Origin: JADLBR01 sp964651705 | GTDB lineage: Bacteria; Verrucomicrobiota; Verrucomicrobiia; JADLBR01 | Length of the DNA: 64,000 nucleotides | Assembly (NCBI GenBank): GCA_964651705.1 | Contig: CAZYWZ010000001.1 | Location: 1 to 64,000 of the forward strand | Direction: 5' to 3' | In this document: piece by piece, positions 43,041-52,427 of the stretch | Numbering within the stretch: the stretch's first letter is position 1 | How the letters are laid out: each line of letters starts with the position of its first letter | Notes under the pieces: model-generated | What the model was told of the DNA's origin: nothing | The model's database searches: none | The model's input: only the letters and a program-made list of their open reading frames with translations | Translations under genes and position numbers: made by a program

Positions 43041-46000
43041 CTAACGGATATCGGCATGCCGCCCGGAGGCCAGAAGAAAATGTGCGCCCTCGCCGCGCGT
43101 GGCCCGGATCGCCGCCACGGCAGAATCGAATCCGGAACGGAAGATCGGCCGAGCCCACGCGTGGCGACGCATGATCTCGCACGCCGCGGGGCTGAAGGCC
43201 CCATAGTAGAATTGCACGAGCGCCCGCCCCGGTGCCGTCCCCGCGAGGACCTCGTCCCGGAAACGACGCAGGGTTGCCAGCTGTGCGGCGCCCCCGTCCT
43301 CCCGGTCGAGGTACGCGGATTCCGCCGAGCAGATGCTCCCGAAGATCAGCAGCATCGCCAGGTGCCTGCGTTTCAGGTCATCGGGCCAGCCCTCGACCAG
43401 CGGCCCGCCTTGGATCTCGCCCGACCCGGCCTTCTCTGCGATCCGCAGACCGAACGTCCCGTCGGCCGCGTCGGCGATCAGCGCCGACTTGGCCGCCGCA
43501 TCGGGGCCCGACTGGCCCGCGGGCGCGGACGCCTTCGGGAATCGGGCCATGACCGAAGCCATGTCCGGAAAACACCCGGAGACCTGCAGCAGCAGCGCCC
43601 CCGGGATCGTCCCTTGCTTGGCGCCGGAAAACGATAGGTCGAATGGCGTCGCGAACTTGGCGCCGGGCCGGAACCTCTCTGCCTTGTACGCCCGGAGGCC
43701 ATCGCCCCGGACGCACAGCAGGACGAGGCCCTCCGGGTCGGGCTCGAACACCACCTGGGACATATCCAGGTTCTTGAACCTCTCGTTCATGCGCGCGAAC
43801 TCCGCCTTTCGCTGTTCCTTTGGCATGCTTTTCAGGTCCGGAAGGAGCGCGTTGATGGCGCCAAACAGTCCGCCACCGGCCGGGGGTGGCGCCTGCGGTG
43901 CCTTTGGCGGTGGCGCGGGGGCCGCGGGGTCGCGCAGCAGCTCGAACAGGTTCTTCGCCATGCTGGTGGTGAATACGACGAAGAACTCCTGCCCCTCCTG
44001 GCCAGCGGGGGGCGTCGTCGCCGGGGCCATCTCCTGGGGCGGCGGGGGTGGTTTCGCGGGCGCGTGGTACCGGACGATCACGACCGAGTTCGATTCGACC
44101 TGTGCCCCCGCCGCGGGTTCTTGCGCGTAGACCTTTCCGTTGTCGGGCTCGCCCGGCGCCGGCTCGCCCTCCGCCAGGTTTGCGGTGAGCCCGGCCCCGG
44201 CCACGGAGGCGCGCGCCGCCTCGTGATCGAGCCCGATCACGGGCGGGACCCGGATCTTTGCCCTGGCGGCGTCGGGCCCGGGGCGCGGCAGGTCGGGTGC
44301 CTGGGTGGGCAGGGGGCGACTCGCGATCCTGGATGCGGCGGCCATGCATTGTTGCGCCTGGGCGGCGTAGTGCGCGATCGACTCCAGAAATATCCGCGCG
44401 GTCTCGAGCGAAGCCTCGAGGTCCCGCATCATCGCCGGGAGGTTCTCGATGCCGGCCTTGGCGAGGCGACCCCGAAGGGTCGCGAGCGCCGCGCGCGCCT
44501 CGTCGGACTTTGCCGCGGCATCCGCGCCGACGGGATCGAGTTGGCCGAGCGAGTCTTCCGTCTCTTTCGGGCAATCGCGAACGAGATTCTTGGCGGCGGC
44601 GATCCTCCCGATGGCCGCGTCGACCGCGCTGTTGCCGCGCGCCGCGGCGGCGTCTCCGGCCTGCGCCGCGAGGCCCGCGACCTGGTCCCGCAGCGCGTCC
44701 ATCGCGGCGATGCGCGCGGCGACGGCCCCGAGCAGCGAGCGGATGGATTCGCCCGAATCGCCAAGAGAGGGGACTGCCTCCCCGATGGCGAGGAGGCGCG
44801 CCTCGGCCTCGCCGAGGGCAGCCAAGGCCTTGGCCCCAGACGCCTCGAGAGCCCGGGCCTTGGCGAGATCCGCCTCGATGGCGCGGACCGCGTCGCGGGC
44901 ATCGGACGCGCACCGGTCAATCCTCGCCCGGGACCTCTCCATCTCCGCCATGAGGCCCTGCCGTTCCGCGGCCGTCCCGGCAAGCAGCAGTTGCTCGGTC
45001 TTCTGGCAGAGGCCGAGGGCCTCCTGGCCGACCTCGTCCCTTAGCATCGCCACCCGGAATCCCGCCGCCCCGATCCGTTGACGCAAGTCATCCCAGGCGA
45101 GGCGCCCGAGTTCGAGCCGGGTGAGATCTTCGCCGATGGCCTTGAGTTGTCCCAGCAGTGTGGCCAGCTCGCCGCCGAGCGCGCGGCCGCGGGCCAGTTC
45201 CGCGCTGGCGCGCGCCCGCGCCTGCTCGCAGAGTCCCTGGGCTTCGGCACCCGACGCCTCGGCGCGCGCGGCCGCGGTCTCGGCCCCGTCCCGAACGGCG
45301 GCGTCGGGATCTTGCGCCCCGGCCCCCGGACTTTCCCCGGCACCGTTTGCAGCCGTCCCGGCGTCCGTCGGTTCGGCCCCTTTGAGCGCCAGCCAGAAGA
45401 CCGGGACCGTCTGGCTCAGGCGGAACGCCCCGTCGGGCGAGGCGGCGGTGACGGTCGCCGCGTGCTCGATGACGCGCAGCTCCTCGTCCGGCAGGTCGCG
45501 CCCGAACGCGATGCGCACGTCATCCTTGAGCACGCCCTCGGGCCGCCGCCCCCCGTGGTCTCCGACCTTCTTGTAATCCACCGAGATCTCGACGTCCTCG
45601 GGCAAGGAGGCCCTGTCTCCGAGGACCGTGACGTCAAAGGGCACCGGCCGACCGAGCCGCACGGCGGGACGGGGGACCCTGACGGACAAGGTGGGCTCGA
45701 CGGCCGCGCGGTCCGTCTCTTCCGCCGCACCCATGATGGCATCCCGCAGCAGCGCCTCGACCCTCGGGTGCCAATAGAGCGCCTCGATCGCCTCGACCTC
45801 TCGCCGGCCCTCGCCCCGGATCTCATTCAGGATCGAGGCGACCGCCCGATCCGGCATCTCCCGGATCCCCCTCGCGTTGGCATCGCGCGCGGCACGGCGC
45901 GCCTCCTCGAGGCCGGGCGGGGACGGTTCCTCCGGATTCTGCAGGTAGAACGCCTCGCCCTCGATGTAGTATTTGAGCAACTCGTCGACCGTCGCCTTCC

Positions 46001-49000
46001 GCCAGTCTCCCGCGATGAGCGCGTTATCCAGCAGGGAGAAGAACTCCCCGTGCTCCTGGCGCGCCTCCCGCCAGGATCTCTCCCACTCGTTGATCCAGCC
46101 CTCGAAGAAGCGCCGCAGATGGATGCGCTCGTGGTCCCATGAGCCGCCGCCTTGAGCCGTCGGCCGCCAGGCATCGGGGTATTGGGCCTTGAGGTCGGCC
46201 AGGGGCACGCCCTGCAAGAATGCCGGCGGCGTGTCGTAGATCCCCTGCCAGTGGCGCCCGGGTTGCTCGGCCCGCTGGCCCATCGCCGCGAAGACCCGCG
46301 GATGCACCCGGTGGTAGAACCACATCCGCTGAAACCAGTAGCGCCAATGCTGGAAGTAATTCTCCTCCAGGGTCCGCTCCCGCGCCACGTGCCAGTCGGA
46401 GAATCTCCCCGCGTTGTGGTCCACCCGCGCCCAGGCCTGGCGGTTCGCGCTGGAGAGGAACATCGCGCGCAGCATCCGCTCCCGGTATTCGCGGGGCAGA
46501 TCCCCGATCGGGACGTGCGTATCCAAAAGCGCAGATTGCTTCAATAGCCCGGTGGTCTCGGGCTGGCGGAAAAGCGGCAGCCGGCTCTCCCATCCCTGCG
46601 CCGGCACCGCGCCCCGCTCGCCGGTCAGCACCAGCGACACGACCTCGTTCTGGGTGGGCTGGCCATAGGCCCACCAGCCAAATTCGTAGATGGTCTTCTC
46701 GATGCCGTAGAGCGTGACGAGGAACCCCAGCATCGCCGCGTACGGCCCGCCCTCGGGGTGCAGCTTGAGCCCGTGCTTGGTCAGGTACATCAGCAGGGGA
46801 AAGTCGTCGCCGCCCTCGTGGGCCTTGAGGCTCTTGGCCAGCCCCCATAGCTCGTTGCCGACCGGCACGTTCCCCAGGATCATGTCGCGGATCTCCCGCC
46901 CTGCCGCGTCGCGGTCACCCTGGGCCACCGCCAGGCCGATCCTCGCGGCGGAGTCCACGGTCCCGATGTCCGCGAACCCCGCCACGAATTCCCTGCCGAA
47001 CGGGCTCAGCCTCCAGCCCGCCCGGACCTCGAACAGCGAGGGCAGGGTCGTGTGGATAAACTCCTGCATCCGGCCCGCGTTGTAATTGTAGGTCTTGTAG
47101 GCCACCTGGCGCACCGCGCCGCCGGGATCGCGGATCACGTCGCCCACCGTCAGCGAGCGCACCGGATCGCCGTCGTGAAGGGAATCGAAAATGCCGCGGC
47201 CGAGGATGATGGCCACGTGGCGGTCGGTCCAGTGCGTGTCGGCGAAGGAGCGGATCGACCGTGGTCCCGCCGGGCCGCGGGGCGCGTCGTCGGCGCCGAG
47301 CAGGGCGCGCCCGTCGGACTCCGGCACGTCGAGGCGCCGCATGAGGTCGAAGAGGACCCGATTGCTCGCCTTGAGTTCCCCCGCGGTGATTTCCTCCACG
47401 CTGCCCGTCCGGCCGAGGATCGCCCGCCGCTGGGCCGCGGCGATGTCGTGGATCGCCATCACCGCGCCGCGGGCCTCTGGAGGCGCCGCTTCGACCACCG
47501 AGCGGATGAGGTCCGGCTCGTCGGCGAATACCAGCGCCACGTGCAACTCGCGCACCCGCTCCGCCAACAGCCGCTGCGCCGCGGCCGCGCCGTAGAGTTG
47601 CTTCTGCCGCGCGAAACCCTCGCGAGTGAAGACCGCCTCGAAAATTTTCGTCGCCGCGCGCGCCGCGGCCATCTGGCCGACCTGGCGCAGCTTGTCCGCG
47701 AAGCGCGCCTCGGCGAGCCGCGCCACCTCCGCCTCGAACTCCGGGCTCCCCGGGCGCGGGGACGACTCGAAGAGCGCCTCGCCCGCCGCCAGCGCGCGCC
47801 GCACCTCCTCCGCCTCCGTCGCGTAATAGTCGAGCTTCACCCGGGCCTCGTTGATGTCCCTCGGCTCGTATCGCTGCCACTGGCCCGACCAGTGCTTGGG
47901 GCGCTGTCCCGCGGGCGGCGCGCCGCGGATCACCTTGTCCAGCTCGATGCGCTGCTGCACCTCGAGTATCCGCTGGATGTCCTCGAGGCCACCGATGCCG
48001 GGCGGCAGCTTCCCGGCGAAGGACTTGAATATCTTGTTCACGAAATGCTGCCGCGCCCCATCGCGCCCCTGGAGCATCAGCAGGCGGAAATCCACCTCGA
48101 GGTTCGTGAGGTGCACGAGCGCGGTGTCCACCCAGCGGTTGCCGTACTTCGCCTGCTTGATGAGGTTCGCGACGTGTGACCCGTGGTAGATGTTCTCCAT
48201 GACCGAGCCGAGCGCCCCGGTCCGGTCCACGCCAAATGGCACGTCGCGATACAACAGCGACAGATCCTTCGTCGCGCCCCCGCGGATCGTCACCCCCGGC
48301 GGCGCCTCCACCTCCCCGTAACCGGCCAGCCTCGTCTTGCCGCTGCCCTCGCCCGCCTCCTTCTGGAGCACGACGGTGGTCCCCTCGTTCTGGTAGCGGC
48401 TGTACACCTGCGTCTTGTACGCGCCCGGCTTGAAATACGCCCCCTCGGTCTTCGTGAGCGCCTCGATCGAGGCGTCCAGCTCCACGAGGAATGTCGTCCA
48501 GTGGGATTTGGACATCCGCCAGTCGCGCATCATCCCGTCGCCGCGGAAATGCATCATGTCATAGGCGTCGGCGACCGACCGGCCCGCCGGGACCTTCATC
48601 CGTTGCCGGAAGCGCCTCTCGAACTCCTCGATCAGGAACGGGTGCACCTGGTCCCGCGGGATCACGCGCCCGTCGGGCGTGACGATCTCCTCCGCGTCGC
48701 AGAACAGCGTCTGGTCCAGGTCGCTGATCGCCCCGTTCATCTTGCCCGCGTTGTTCAGCTCGACCCGGATGTCGAAATCCGCGACGATGCTCGCCCAGAC
48801 CTCCAGGTTGATCCGGTTCCGGACCTGGCCGATCCGCATGTTGAGATCCCAGTATTCCGAAGTCGCCAGGATCCTCCCCAGCGCCTTCACCGCGTCGGGG
48901 TGCGACCCGTAGAGCCCAGTCACGAAGGCCTCGTCGACCCGGTCCGCCGCCAGCGCCGGACGCCCGGGCGCCGCCTCCGCGAAGTACTCCTTGCGGATCA

Positions 49001-49118
49001 GCGCGGCCGCCTCGTCGGTCCCCCCAGACGCGGCCGCCAACATCCCATGCGCGCACCCGAGCGCCGTCGCCAGCGCCATGGAGCGAAGCCCGCCCGACGA
49101 CAGCCTCGCTAGTGCCAC
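43041..49118 (-). CDS. Giant secreted mosaic protein with PASTA and CFI-box-like domains
   Basis: 2025 residues if the GTG at 49118 is used (ATG at 49079 is an alternative); signal peptide about 1-30. I do not recognise the first 1100 residues, which are mostly helical; a motif at about 124-140 (NNAGKMNGAISDLDQTLF) resembles the DxD motif of nucleotidyltransferases or HAD DxDxT. Then: a beta-sandwich (about 1140-1240), an Ala/Glu-rich helical region (about 1270-1610), a PASTA-like domain (about 1620-1690, VPPVIGLDHEAARASVAGAG), a Pro-rich linker (about 1690-1750), a mixed domain, and a C-terminal CFI-box-like end (about 1920-1985, with CSAESAYLD, LRRFRDE and GRALVQFYYG). PASTA domains bind peptidoglycan in other proteins. 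Its function is unknown; it is followed by DUF1015. Confidence 0.75.
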   Translation of the reverse strand: MALARLSSGGLRSMALATALGCAHGMLAAASGGTDEAAALIRKEYFAEAAPGRPALAADRVDEAFVTGLYGSHPDAVKALGRILATSEYWDLNMRIGQVRNRINLEVWASIVADFDIRVELNNAGKMNGAISDLDQTLFCDAEEIVTPDGRVIPRDQVHPFLIEEFERRFRQRMKVPAGRSVADAYDMMHFRGDGMMRDWRMSKSHWTTFLVELDASIEALTKTEGAYFKPGAYKTQVYSRYQNEGTTVVLQKEAGEGSGKTRLAGYGEVEAPPGVTIRGGATKDLSLLYRDVPFGVDRTGALGSVMENIYHGSHVANLIKQAKYGNRWVDTALVHLTNLEVDFRLLMLQGRDGARQHFVNKIFKSFAGKLPPGIGGLEDIQRILEVQQRIELDKVIRGAPPAGQRPKHWSGQWQRYEPRDINEARVKLDYYATEAEEVRRALAAGEALFESSPRPGSPEFEAEVARLAEARFADKLRQVGQMAAARAATKIFEAVFTREGFARQKQLYGAAAAQRLLAERVRELHVALVFADEPDLIRSVVEAAPPEARGAVMAIHDIAAAQRRAILGRTGSVEEITAGELKASNRVLFDLMRRLDVPESDGRALLGADDAPRGPAGPRSIRSFADTHWTDRHVAIILGRGIFDSLHDGDPVRSLTVGDVIRDPGGAVRQVAYKTYNYNAGRMQEFIHTTLPSLFEVRAGWRLSPFGREFVAGFADIGTVDSAARIGLAVAQGDRDAAGREIRDMILGNVPVGNELWGLAKSLKAHEGGDDFPLLMYLTKHGLKLHPEGGPYAAMLGFLVTLYGIEKTIYEFGWWAYGQPTQNEVVSLVLTGERGAVPAQGWESRLPLFRQPETTGLLKQSALLDTHVPIGDLPREYRERMLRAMFLSSANRQAWARVDHNAGRFSDWHVARERTLEENYFQHWRYWFQRMWFYHRVHPRVFAAMGQRAEQPGRHWQGIYDTPPAFLQGVPLADLKAQYPDAWRPTAQGGGSWDHERIHLRRFFEGWINEWERSWREARQEHGEFFSLLDNALIAGDWRKATVDELLKYYIEGEAFYLQNPEEPSPPGLEEARRAARDANARGIREMPDRAVASILNEIRGEGRREVEAIEALYWHPRVEALLRDAIMGAAEETDRAAVEPTLSVRVPRPAVRLGRPVPFDVTVLGDRASLPEDVEISVDYKKVGDHGGRRPEGVLKDDVRIAFGRDLPDEELRVIEHAATVTAASPDGAFRLSQTVPVFWLALKGAEPTDAGTAANGAGESPGAGAQDPDAAVRDGAETAAARAEASGAEAQGLCEQARARASAELARGRALGGELATLLGQLKAIGEDLTRLELGRLAWDDLRQRIGAAGFRVAMLRDEVGQEALGLCQKTEQLLLAGTAAERQGLMAEMERSRARIDRCASDARDAVRAIEADLAKARALEASGAKALAALGEAEARLLAIGEAVPSLGDSGESIRSLLGAVAARIAAMDALRDQVAGLAAQAGDAAAARGNSAVDAAIGRIAAAKNLVRDCPKETEDSLGQLDPVGADAAAKSDEARAALATLRGRLAKAGIENLPAMMRDLEASLETARIFLESIAHYAAQAQQCMAAASRIASRPLPTQAPDLPRPGPDAARAKIRVPPVIGLDHEAARASVAGAGLTANLAEGEPAPGEPDNGKVYAQEPAAGAQVESNSVVIVRYHAPAKPPPPPQEMAPATTPPAGQEGQEFFVVFTTSMAKNLFELLRDPAAPAPPPKAPQAPPPAGGGLFGAINALLPDLKSMPKEQRKAEFARMNERFKNLDMSQVVFEPDPEGLVLLCVRGDGLRAYKAERFRPGAKFATPFDLSFSGAKQGTIPGALLLQVSGCFPDMASVMARFPKASAPAGQSGPDAAAKSALIADAADGTFGLRIAEKAGSGEIQGGPLVEGWPDDLKRRHLAMLLIFGSICSAESAYLDREDGGAAQLATLRRFRDEVLAGTAPGRALVQFYYGAFSPAACEIMRRHAWARPIFRSGFDSAVAAIRATRGEGAHFLLASGRHADIR

Positions 49119-49466
49119 CTGATAGAAATTAACACGGCTTGAGCCGACAACCAAAGAGGATCTGGCCGGAAACTTCAAAGTCTAGACCCTTCAATGAGTC
49201 TCCCAAGCTATTGGAAACGGGCTGGTTGTGCGGAAACCGCCTGAAGGCGGCACTACGAACCCAAAGCCGCGGGAATGTTCGTAGTGGTGCCTTTAGGCAC
49301 TCCGCCACCCACCGGAAGTTTCCACATGAATGCCGCGGCATTTCGCGCGCAGCGCTTTGGGGTGCGGGGCGTCCACGCGCCGCTTTGGCGCTACAAATTT
49401 TCAGGTCCGGCGGGTTGGCAACGTGACCGGGGGGCATTAGAATCTCGGTTCGACGCATCAATTGCG
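49119..49466. repeat. Intergenic gap with palindrome family G
   Basis: No gene. After GCCGGAAACTTCA (49153-49165) comes a composite: GCGGAAACCGCCTGAAGGCG, arms GGCACTACGAAC (49248-49259) and GTTCGTAGTGGTGCC (49277-49291), GCCTTTAGGCACTCCGCC, then the edge GGAAGTTTCCACATGAATG at 49315-49333. A stretch with CGCGCCGCTTTGGCGC (about 49377-49392) resembles family C. The promoters of the two divergent genes should also lie here; none was recognised. Confidence 0.8.
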
Positions 49467-52427
49467 ATGAATGGCATGGCGCGATCGCGGGTGGGCGAAG
49501 GGCGGCGTTGGCTAGCGGCGGCGTTGGCCCTTGGGCTGTGCGCCGCGGGGTGCTCGCGCCGGTCGCCGGGGGGCGCGGGCGCGCGCGAGGTGGTGGGGGA
49601 GGCGGTGCCCGAGGGCGTGGATTTCAACGGCGCGGTGAGGCCGCTCCTGAACGCGAATTGCACGTCGTGCCACGGGGGCGTGAAGCAGGCCGGGGGACTC
49701 TCGTTCGTCTATCGGGACCGCGCGCTGGCGGTGCAGAAGTCGGGGCGGGCGGCGATCGTGCCTGGGGATCCCGCCGATTCGGAACTGTTGGCGCGGGTCA
49801 GGTCTTCCGACCCGGAGGTGCGGATGCCGCCGCCGGATCACGGCAAGGCGCTCTCGCCGGAGCAGATCGCGCTGCTGGAGCGCTGGATCAAGACGGGTGC
49901 CACGTGGGAGGAGCATTGGGCCTTCGTGCCGCCGGCGCGGGCGGATCCGCCCGGGGTCGGCGAACCCGCGTGGTGCCGCAACGACATCGACCGCTTCGTC
50001 CTGGCTCGGCTCGATGCGATGGGGTTGAAGCCGGCGCCCGAGGCGCCGAGGGCCCGGCTGCTGCGCCGGCTCTCGCTGGACCTGACCGGGCTGCCGCCGA
50101 CCCCCGAAGAGGCCTCGGCGTTCGAGAGCGACCCTTCGCCGGGCGCGTACGAGACGGTGGTGGATCGGCTGCTGGCCTCGCCGCGGTTTGGCGAGCGCTG
50201 GGCATCCATGTGGCTCGATGTCGCGCGCTATGCCGACACCGACGGCTTCGAGAAAGATTCTCACCGCGACATCTGGGCCTACCGCGATTGGGTGATCCGC
50301 GCCTTCAACGCGAACCTCCCCTACGACCAGTTCGTCACCGTCCAGCTCGCCGGCGACCTCCTGCCCAACGCCGGGCCCGATGCCTGGATCGCCACGGCCT
50401 TCCACCGCAACACCAAGACGAACGTCGAGGGCGGCACCGACGACGAGGAATACCGCGTGGCCGCCGTCATCGACCGGGTGAATACCACTTGGCAGGCGTT
50501 CATGGGCACGACCTTCGGCTGCGTCCAATGCCATGACCACCCCTACGACCCCTTCCCGCACGAGGATTACTATCGTTTCATGGCCTTCTTCAACAGCGCC
50601 GCCGACCACGATACCCGCGACCATTTCCCGGTGCGCAAGGTCGCCCTCGACGACAGGAGGCGGCTGGAGCTCTTCGGGTTGGAGAACGCAGTGGCGGAGG
50701 CCGAGCGCGAATTCATGGCGCCGTTCCAGGCGTTGGCCGCGCGCGCGGAATGGCGCGACCTCGATTATCGGGAGGCGGCCTCCACCGACAAGACGCAGCT
50801 CTCCATTCGGGACCTGGGCGGCGGGCGGCGCATGCTCGCGACCGGGCCCGACACGCCCGCGGGCAGCGTCCACACCGTCGCGGGTCACGCGCCCGTGCGC
50901 CGCGTGGACGCGGTCCGCATCGACGCCCTGATGCAGGAGGGCAAGTCGGCCGCCTCGCCGGGCGATCCCTTTGTCGTGTCCTATCTGGAATGCGCGGTCC
51001 GCGACGCCAGGGGACGCGAGACGCCGCGGCCGCTCGCGCTGGCGATCGCCGACATCGCGGGCGACCCGCTCTGGCCCATGGCCTCGCTGGACGCCAAATC
51101 CAAAGAGGGCTGGGGCTGCTACCCGAAACAGGGCCAACCGCGATGGGCCGTGTTCCTCCCCGCCGAACCCATCTCGCTGCGCCAGGGAGAGCAGCTCGTC
51201 TTCCGCATCCACCACAAGTTCAACCACGACGGCGCGCAGCAGCCCATCCTCCGGCGGTTCACGATCCGCGTGGACTCCGACCCGCGCTGGGGCGAGGCCG
51301 CCGCGCGCAACCGCGCCGCGGCACTCCTCGCAAAACGCGACGCCCTCCTCGCCGAAATCAAGAAGATCCCCGCCACGCAGGTCCCGGTGATGCGGGAACT
51401 GCCCGCCGCCCTCGCGCGCGAGACGCGCGTCTTCCGCCGCGGCAACTGGCTCGACCTCGGCGAGGCGGTCGCCCCCGGCGTGCCCGGTGTCCTGCACCCG
51501 TTCCCGGACGGCGCCCCCGCGGACCGCCTCGGCCTCGCGCGCTGGATAACCGATGCCAAGGGCGCCCTGACCGCGCGCGTCGCGGTGAATCGTTTCTGGG
51601 AACAGCTCTTCGGCCTCGGGCTCGTGGAGACCCTCGAGGACTTCGGCAGCCCCGGAACGCCGCCCAGCCACCCCGAGCTGCTGGACCACCTGGCCGCGCG
51701 TTTCGCCGGCGACATGCGCTGGGACATGAAGGCCCTGCTCCGCGAGATCGTCCTCTCGGCGACCTACCGGCAGGCCGCGGTCGCGACCCCCGAGAAGCGC
51801 GACAAGGACCCCAGGAACCGGTTCCTGAGCCGCGGGCCGCGGCAGCGGCTGACCGCGGAGATGGTGCGGGACCAGGCGCTCGCCGTCGCCGGCCTGCTCA
51901 GCGCGAAAATGCACGGGCCGCCGGTGATGCCGCCGCAGCCCGAGGGCGTCTGGCGGAGCGCCCGCAGCAACGCGAAGTGGGTCGAATCGAAGGGCGAGGA
52001 CCGCCACCGCCGCGCCGTCTACACGTACTGGAAACGCCTCTCGCCGTACCCCAGTTTCGTGACCTTCGATGCGCCGTTGCGCGAGGTCTGCTCCATGCGC
52101 CGCGTCCCCACCAACACCCCCCTCCAGGCGCTGGTGACACTCAACGACCCCGTCTATATCGAGTGTGCCCAGGCCCTCGCGAAGCGCATGGCGCCCGACG
52201 ACGCGCGCCCCACGAGAGACGCCATCGGCGCGGGGCTCCGCCTCGCCACCGCCGAGGCGCCCGACCCGGCCGACGTCGACACCCTGATGGCCCTCTACGA
52301 GGATAGCGCCTCGATGTATCGGAACCTCGCGGAAGATGCCCTCGCCCTCGGCGCAACCCCGGAGCGCGCCGCGCTCGTGGTCGTCGCCGCCGCGATCCTC
52401 AACCTCGACCGGGTGATGGTGCGATGA
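49467..52427 (+). CDS. PSD1/DUF1549-DUF1553 cytochrome-C-like lipoprotein (second copy)
   Basis: 986 residues. A lipoprotein signal (ALALGLCAAGCSRR, Cys near 29) precedes the planctomycete cytochrome C domain with CTSCHGG (about 60), DUF1549 (about 160-400, LSLDLTGLPPTPEEA, CVQCHDHPYDPF) and DUF1553 (about 690-980, NRFWEQLFGLGLV, EDFGSPG). Instead of a LamG insert, the middle (about 440-640) holds a different sandwich-like stretch (VRRVDAVRIDALM..., LRQGEQLVFRIHHKF). Starts at 49467 and 49476 are both possible; the longer frame upstream runs through repeats. It overlaps its DUF1501 partner by ATGA. Confidence 0.92.
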   Translation: MNGMARSRVGEGRRWLAAALALGLCAAGCSRRSPGGAGAREVVGEAVPEGVDFNGAVRPLLNANCTSCHGGVKQAGGLSFVYRDRALAVQKSGRAAIVPGDPADSELLARVRSSDPEVRMPPPDHGKALSPEQIALLERWIKTGATWEEHWAFVPPARADPPGVGEPAWCRNDIDRFVLARLDAMGLKPAPEAPRARLLRRLSLDLTGLPPTPEEASAFESDPSPGAYETVVDRLLASPRFGERWASMWLDVARYADTDGFEKDSHRDIWAYRDWVIRAFNANLPYDQFVTVQLAGDLLPNAGPDAWIATAFHRNTKTNVEGGTDDEEYRVAAVIDRVNTTWQAFMGTTFGCVQCHDHPYDPFPHEDYYRFMAFFNSAADHDTRDHFPVRKVALDDRRRLELFGLENAVAEAEREFMAPFQALAARAEWRDLDYREAASTDKTQLSIRDLGGGRRMLATGPDTPAGSVHTVAGHAPVRRVDAVRIDALMQEGKSAASPGDPFVVSYLECAVRDARGRETPRPLALAIADIAGDPLWPMASLDAKSKEGWGCYPKQGQPRWAVFLPAEPISLRQGEQLVFRIHHKFNHDGAQQPILRRFTIRVDSDPRWGEAAARNRAAALLAKRDALLAEIKKIPATQVPVMRELPAALARETRVFRRGNWLDLGEAVAPGVPGVLHPFPDGAPADRLGLARWITDAKGALTARVAVNRFWEQLFGLGLVETLEDFGSPGTPPSHPELLDHLAARFAGDMRWDMKALLREIVLSATYRQAAVATPEKRDKDPRNRFLSRGPRQRLTAEMVRDQALAVAGLLSAKMHGPPVMPPQPEGVWRSARSNAKWVESKGEDRHRRAVYTYWKRLSPYPSFVTFDAPLREVCSMRRVPTNTPLQALVTLNDPVYIECAQALAKRMAPDDARPTRDAIGAGLRLATAEAPDPADVDTLMALYEDSASMYRNLAEDALALGATPERAALVVVAAAILNLDRVMVR

